The notes under the pieces were generated by a model that saw only the letters and a list, made by a program, of their open reading frames with translations, ran no database searches and was not told where the DNA came from. Of a DNA stretch of 64,000 nucleotides, positions 61,147 through 64,000 are shown piece after piece. This stretch comes from Mucor racemosus (taxonomy: Eukaryota > Mucoromycota > Mucoromycetes > Mucorales > Mucoraceae): contig JAPEHQ010000014.1 of the NCBI GenBank assembly GCA_027405735.1, forward strand, positions 434,001 through 498,000. The letters run 5' to 3'. The position numbers and the translations under genes were made by a program. The number at the start of each line of letters is the position of its first letter. Position 1 is the stretch's first letter.

Positions 61147-62221
61147 TAGTATATGATTCATAGTTTTGCCAATCGTCACTTTTCCAAAAAAAAAAAAAGC
61201 CGAACAATCTCCGGAAGCGGCCATCTAATGATATTTCCAAGCTTTAAATCTCTAGAAAAAACCACCGGACAGCCCGGAAGCGGTTGTTTAAATATTACAA
61301 GCAGCTATAAGATGCAGGTACCGAAATTTCATACAAAAATTAAGGTTCGACTGTATTGCTATTAATTATTCAAAAGCTTATTTTAAGTAAAGCATAAATA
61401 CAACCTACAACATTATTAGCCTAATAACGGATCTAACTTGAAAAGTATAAGATGATACAACAGGATTCAAAAATGTCCATAAAAGCACAAATCTAAAGGA
61501 TCTATATATAAAAGCACTACGGCCGACCTGTGCTGCACAAGATGATTTTCTTGTGCCCAGGTGGGCTGTACACTATGGCCTGATGAGTTGTTGCGCTCAT
61601 TGAATGATGGCTAAAAGGATAACAAGATGAACATGAGCACAACAATAGAAACAACCGCGCACGAGCATAACGAAAAGCCTGTATGTGCAGAATTATAAAT
61701 ATTGTCCGTGTGCATGACATTAATCTCATGTGTGCATAATAGTAGAATTGCCCATAAGCATGTCATTATCCCTATTTCTGCAGAATAATAAAATTTGACC
61801 ATGAGCATAATGAGCTGATAGTATGGGAACAAATTGGTCTGTACATGAGCATCGCGCCGTTCTCAAAATTCCATTGTATTTTCTACTGGAATGAATTTTT
61901 AAATTATTATACTTGTCTTTATTAATATACATTATAGGCAATATAATTCAATACGTTGTTGATGTAGAGCAATACATGCAAGAACCAATATATTTACGAT
62001 TATTATCATTTGTAACTGTGTTTATAGCTATGATGATTACGGCAACAATGGTTTTTGCTAGAGCATAAACTTAAATAATACTTACTGCCTAAATCTATAT
62101 GCAAGCCAAATCTAATATTATACATGTTACTTTATCACGCATAAAATTTAAACAAATTAACCTTATTTAAACGTACTATTTTAGTTTACGGATTGTCAGC
62201 TGTAAAAAGATTTGTTTTCAA
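61147..62221 (-). repeat. Repeat R, copy R5 (tail)
   Basis: Inverted match of 24570-25219 plus 26377-26969, without LTR B2 and the 147-bp element. It includes a stretch with CAGTCGAACC next to TA (61350-61362) and GC-rich CCGGAAGCGG repeats (61210-61290) that may be part of an older pogo-like element. It supplies the last codons of the transposase frame at 62196. Confidence 0.8.
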
Positions 62222-63497
62222 CGAATTTCTTAACAGAGTAGCGAGCAGAACCTTCAAGATCACTGTACAATATATCATTGCATGCATCGGTAATCCTGGT
62301 CGTAAGTGTTTCAGTTTTTAAGAGCCTCTCCCTCTTGAGCTTACTCTTGACCACATGCCAAAATTGCTCAATAGGATTAAGCTCAGGGGAGTATGGTGGG
62401 AGGTAAACACATCTGTAACCTCGCTGAATGATATACCTTTCAATATCCTTGGCTGTATGGATGGGTGCATTGTCCATAATAAGATAAAAATCTTTAAATT
62501 GCTCATGCTGGTCCATGATATCAATCGTTTTCACAACAAAATTAAAGTAATGCCCAGTTACAGTACCCACAGTTGGTGTTGTTTTTCCAGAAGACGTGCC
62601 AGCCAACTTTCTTTTCTTGTTCGATGTTCCAGGCAGCCTCACTTGAACGTTCAACACTCCCCACACGCTAGTTGCACCAAGAATAGTGGTAGTTTTCGCT
62701 CTTGTTTGAGGGACAACCACTTCAGCTCGAGTTCCTTTCTGTGACCAAGCCATTGTTTGCTTCAGGTTAATATGGAAAGCTGACTCATCAATGAAAACAC
62801 AGTTGGACATGTAATCCATATCGGTTTGCCTCCATTTGACCACCCAGTCATATCGTTTTTGAATGCTTTCTGGCGAGTTTCTTTCTTTGGAATGGAAATG
62901 AGCTTTCTTGAATGCCAGGGCAAGATCGTTGGTCATGTAGTTGTAAATAGTCGTTTGGCTGATGGTTAAACCTGAGAAAGCCGTAACAAGACTTTCCTGA
63001 GCTTGTTCGATCGTTACTGATGGATTATCTTTAAATTCTTGTTTTAGATGCTTCGTATGATGGTCTTCATTCAATAGTTTTGGTCGACCTGCTTTTTTAA
63101 CTGAAGGCCCTTCATCGTCTTCAACTTCTTTGCTGACCTTCGTTTGATCCTCGGCGTACCATCTATAAGCGGTTGTCCTTGATATATGACCATGCGCTTT
63201 CCAAGCTTGACTAGGATTCATGCCATGGTCGTAGATAAGGGTAAAAAACCTCGCCTTGTCTTTGTCTGTGTAGCTGTTATATTCAGTCTTCGGCTCGTTC
63301 TTCTTATTTTTAATATTTTTCTCCTTTACTGCGGTCAGGTCTCTTTCAGGTGGGTTTCTATCAACGTAAGTATTGTAGTTGGTAATGTTGCCGAGAGGGA
63401 AGGCTTCGTCGTCTACATCCATTTCAACAGCCTCGTTTCCATTCTCATCGATTGGAGCATTTATACCGTCTTCATAATAAATTCTGATGTCTGACAT
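62196..63497 (-). CDS. IS630/Tc1-mariner (DD34E) transposase, C-terminus replaced
   Basis: A 433-aa intact frame. An N-terminal acidic leader precedes helix-turn-helix segments (GMNPSQAWKAHGHISRTTAY and TIEQAQESLVTAFSGLTISQ). The catalytic core has FIDESAFH (first Asp), LIMDNAPIH (second Asp) and YLPPYSPELNPIEQFW (Glu), with 34 residues between second Asp and Glu. All catalytic residues are kept. From residue 427 the protein reads ENKSFYS, which is encoded by repeat R (the same codons occur at 48580-48599), so the natural end is lost. The transposon body is 62222-63708. Confidence 0.88.
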   Translation of the reverse strand: MSDIRIYYEDGINAPIDENGNEAVEMDVDDEAFPLGNITNYNTYVDRNPPERDLTAVKEKNIKNKKNEPKTEYNSYTDKDKARFFTLIYDHGMNPSQAWKAHGHISRTTAYRWYAEDQTKVSKEVEDDEGPSVKKAGRPKLLNEDHHTKHLKQEFKDNPSVTIEQAQESLVTAFSGLTISQTTIYNYMTNDLALAFKKAHFHSKERNSPESIQKRYDWVVKWRQTDMDYMSNCVFIDESAFHINLKQTMAWSQKGTRAEVVVPQTRAKTTTILGATSVWGVLNVQVRLPGTSNKKRKLAGTSSGKTTPTVGTVTGHYFNFVVKTIDIMDQHEQFKDFYLIMDNAPIHTAKDIERYIIQRGYRCVYLPPYSPELNPIEQFWHVVKSKLKRERLLKTETLTTRITDACNDILYSDLEGSARYSVKKFVENKSFYS

Positions 63498-63708
63498 ATT
63501 ATGAATAACGAAGAAAGCAATATGATTTCATCTCAAATCCCATTTAGTTCTGTCTCATTATAATTTCGAAAAGTGTTCTAATATTAACTAGGCAAGTGTT
63601 CCAAACCAGTTCAAAATTTGTCCCAAATCTAATCATAGATAGTCCCAATATTTGTTCAGAATTAATACCAATTTTTTTTAAATGTCCCAATAATTTCTGA
63701 AAATAGTG
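62222..63708 (-). mobile_element. 3'-truncated IS630/mariner transposon
   Basis: The 5' inverted end (minus strand CACTATTTTCAGAAATTATT, 63708-63689) abuts TA at 63709-63710, where host repeat identity resumes. Subterminal GTCCCAATA/GTCCCAAAT repeats lie at 63620-63690. The other end is missing: at 62221/62222 the coding sequence joins repeat R directly, with about 200 bp of host (56063-56261 equivalent) also lost. Confidence 0.85.
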
Positions 63709-64000
63709 TACGGTAGTAAATAATGATATTTGATATTAGAATGCGGTTAAAATGAAAATATAAGTCTCTAATATAACGACTGCTATCTATATTAAAAATA
63801 TTAGTCTCTTGTGGTAGCATGGATATTCAGATAAACGAAAAGAACACTAGCTTGATAGTCTGATATGCCTTATCAAACGGTGAATATATCCTTGGAATAT
63901 GAAAACAAAAAATGAGAAACAACAAACGTAGAAAAGGATTTTCAGGGTTTTTCATTATTTAGAGTAATTAAAACCCTGCTAAATTGCACATTTCAGTCAA
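63709..64000 (-). repeat. Repeat R segment identical to 56262-56553
   Basis: All 292 bases to the window edge are identical to 56262-56553 in the same orientation, though other R copies differ by roughly 10-15 percent. The identity begins exactly at the TA target of the transposon and may continue past the window. Confidence 0.9.

Overview
The window reads as chromosomal DNA of an AT-rich filamentous fungus, most likely an early-diverging one (Mucoromycota, Mucorales-like). Genes carry short (about 40-80 bp) GT-AG introns, the intergenic DNA is A/T rich, and proteins such as an HP1-type chromodomain protein, a UPF0658 Golgi protein, a Rax1-type RGS membrane protein and a kinesin-6 fit a fungus. 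The species assignment is inference.

There are three gene-dense islands. Island 1 (about 0.6-13 kb): G-patch protein, TMBIM/Bax-inhibitor-like protein, RGS/Rax1-like protein, UPF0658 protein, HP1-like chromodomain protein, TMEM19-like protein and proteasome subunit alpha-3. Island 2 (17.4-21.2 kb): a small unknown protein and a kinesin-6. Island 3 (34.1-42.2 kb): Tra2-like SR protein, CCCH zinc-finger protein, Dgk1-like CTP-dependent diacylglycerol kinase, a small mitochondrial protein, U2A' and cactin. Three of the six genes in island 3 are splicing factors, and U2A' and cactin share a 210-bp divergent promoter.

The rest (about 13-17 kb, 21-34 kb, 42-64 kb) is repeat-rich. A several-kb repeat called R here occurs in five copies: R1 and R2 on the + strand at 22.6-30.9 kb, R3 (+) at 45.8-49.0 kb, and R4 and R5 (-) at 56.0-64.0 kb. 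R1-R2 and R4-R5 form an imperfect inverted repeat with about 8-kb arms around the 31-56 kb segment that holds island 3. Three R copies carry a decayed fragment resembling the WD40 part of a cytoplasmic dynein intermediate chain. Because the copies differ in what has inserted into them, one copy serves as the empty site for another. This exposes a readable history: solo LTRs of at least six families with TG...CA ends (most with 5-bp target-site duplications), some nested inside each other; two CACTA-like elements; an IS630/Tc1-mariner (DD34E) transposon; a pogo-like element; a tRNA-derived SINE with a 16-bp duplication; two LINE remnants; and fragments of two Tc1/mariner-type transposases.

The main new observation is this nested stratigraphy within a palindromic segmental duplication, together with a chimeric IS630 transposase whose last codons come from the host repeat. 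No CRISPR array, rRNA gene or intact tRNA gene was found.
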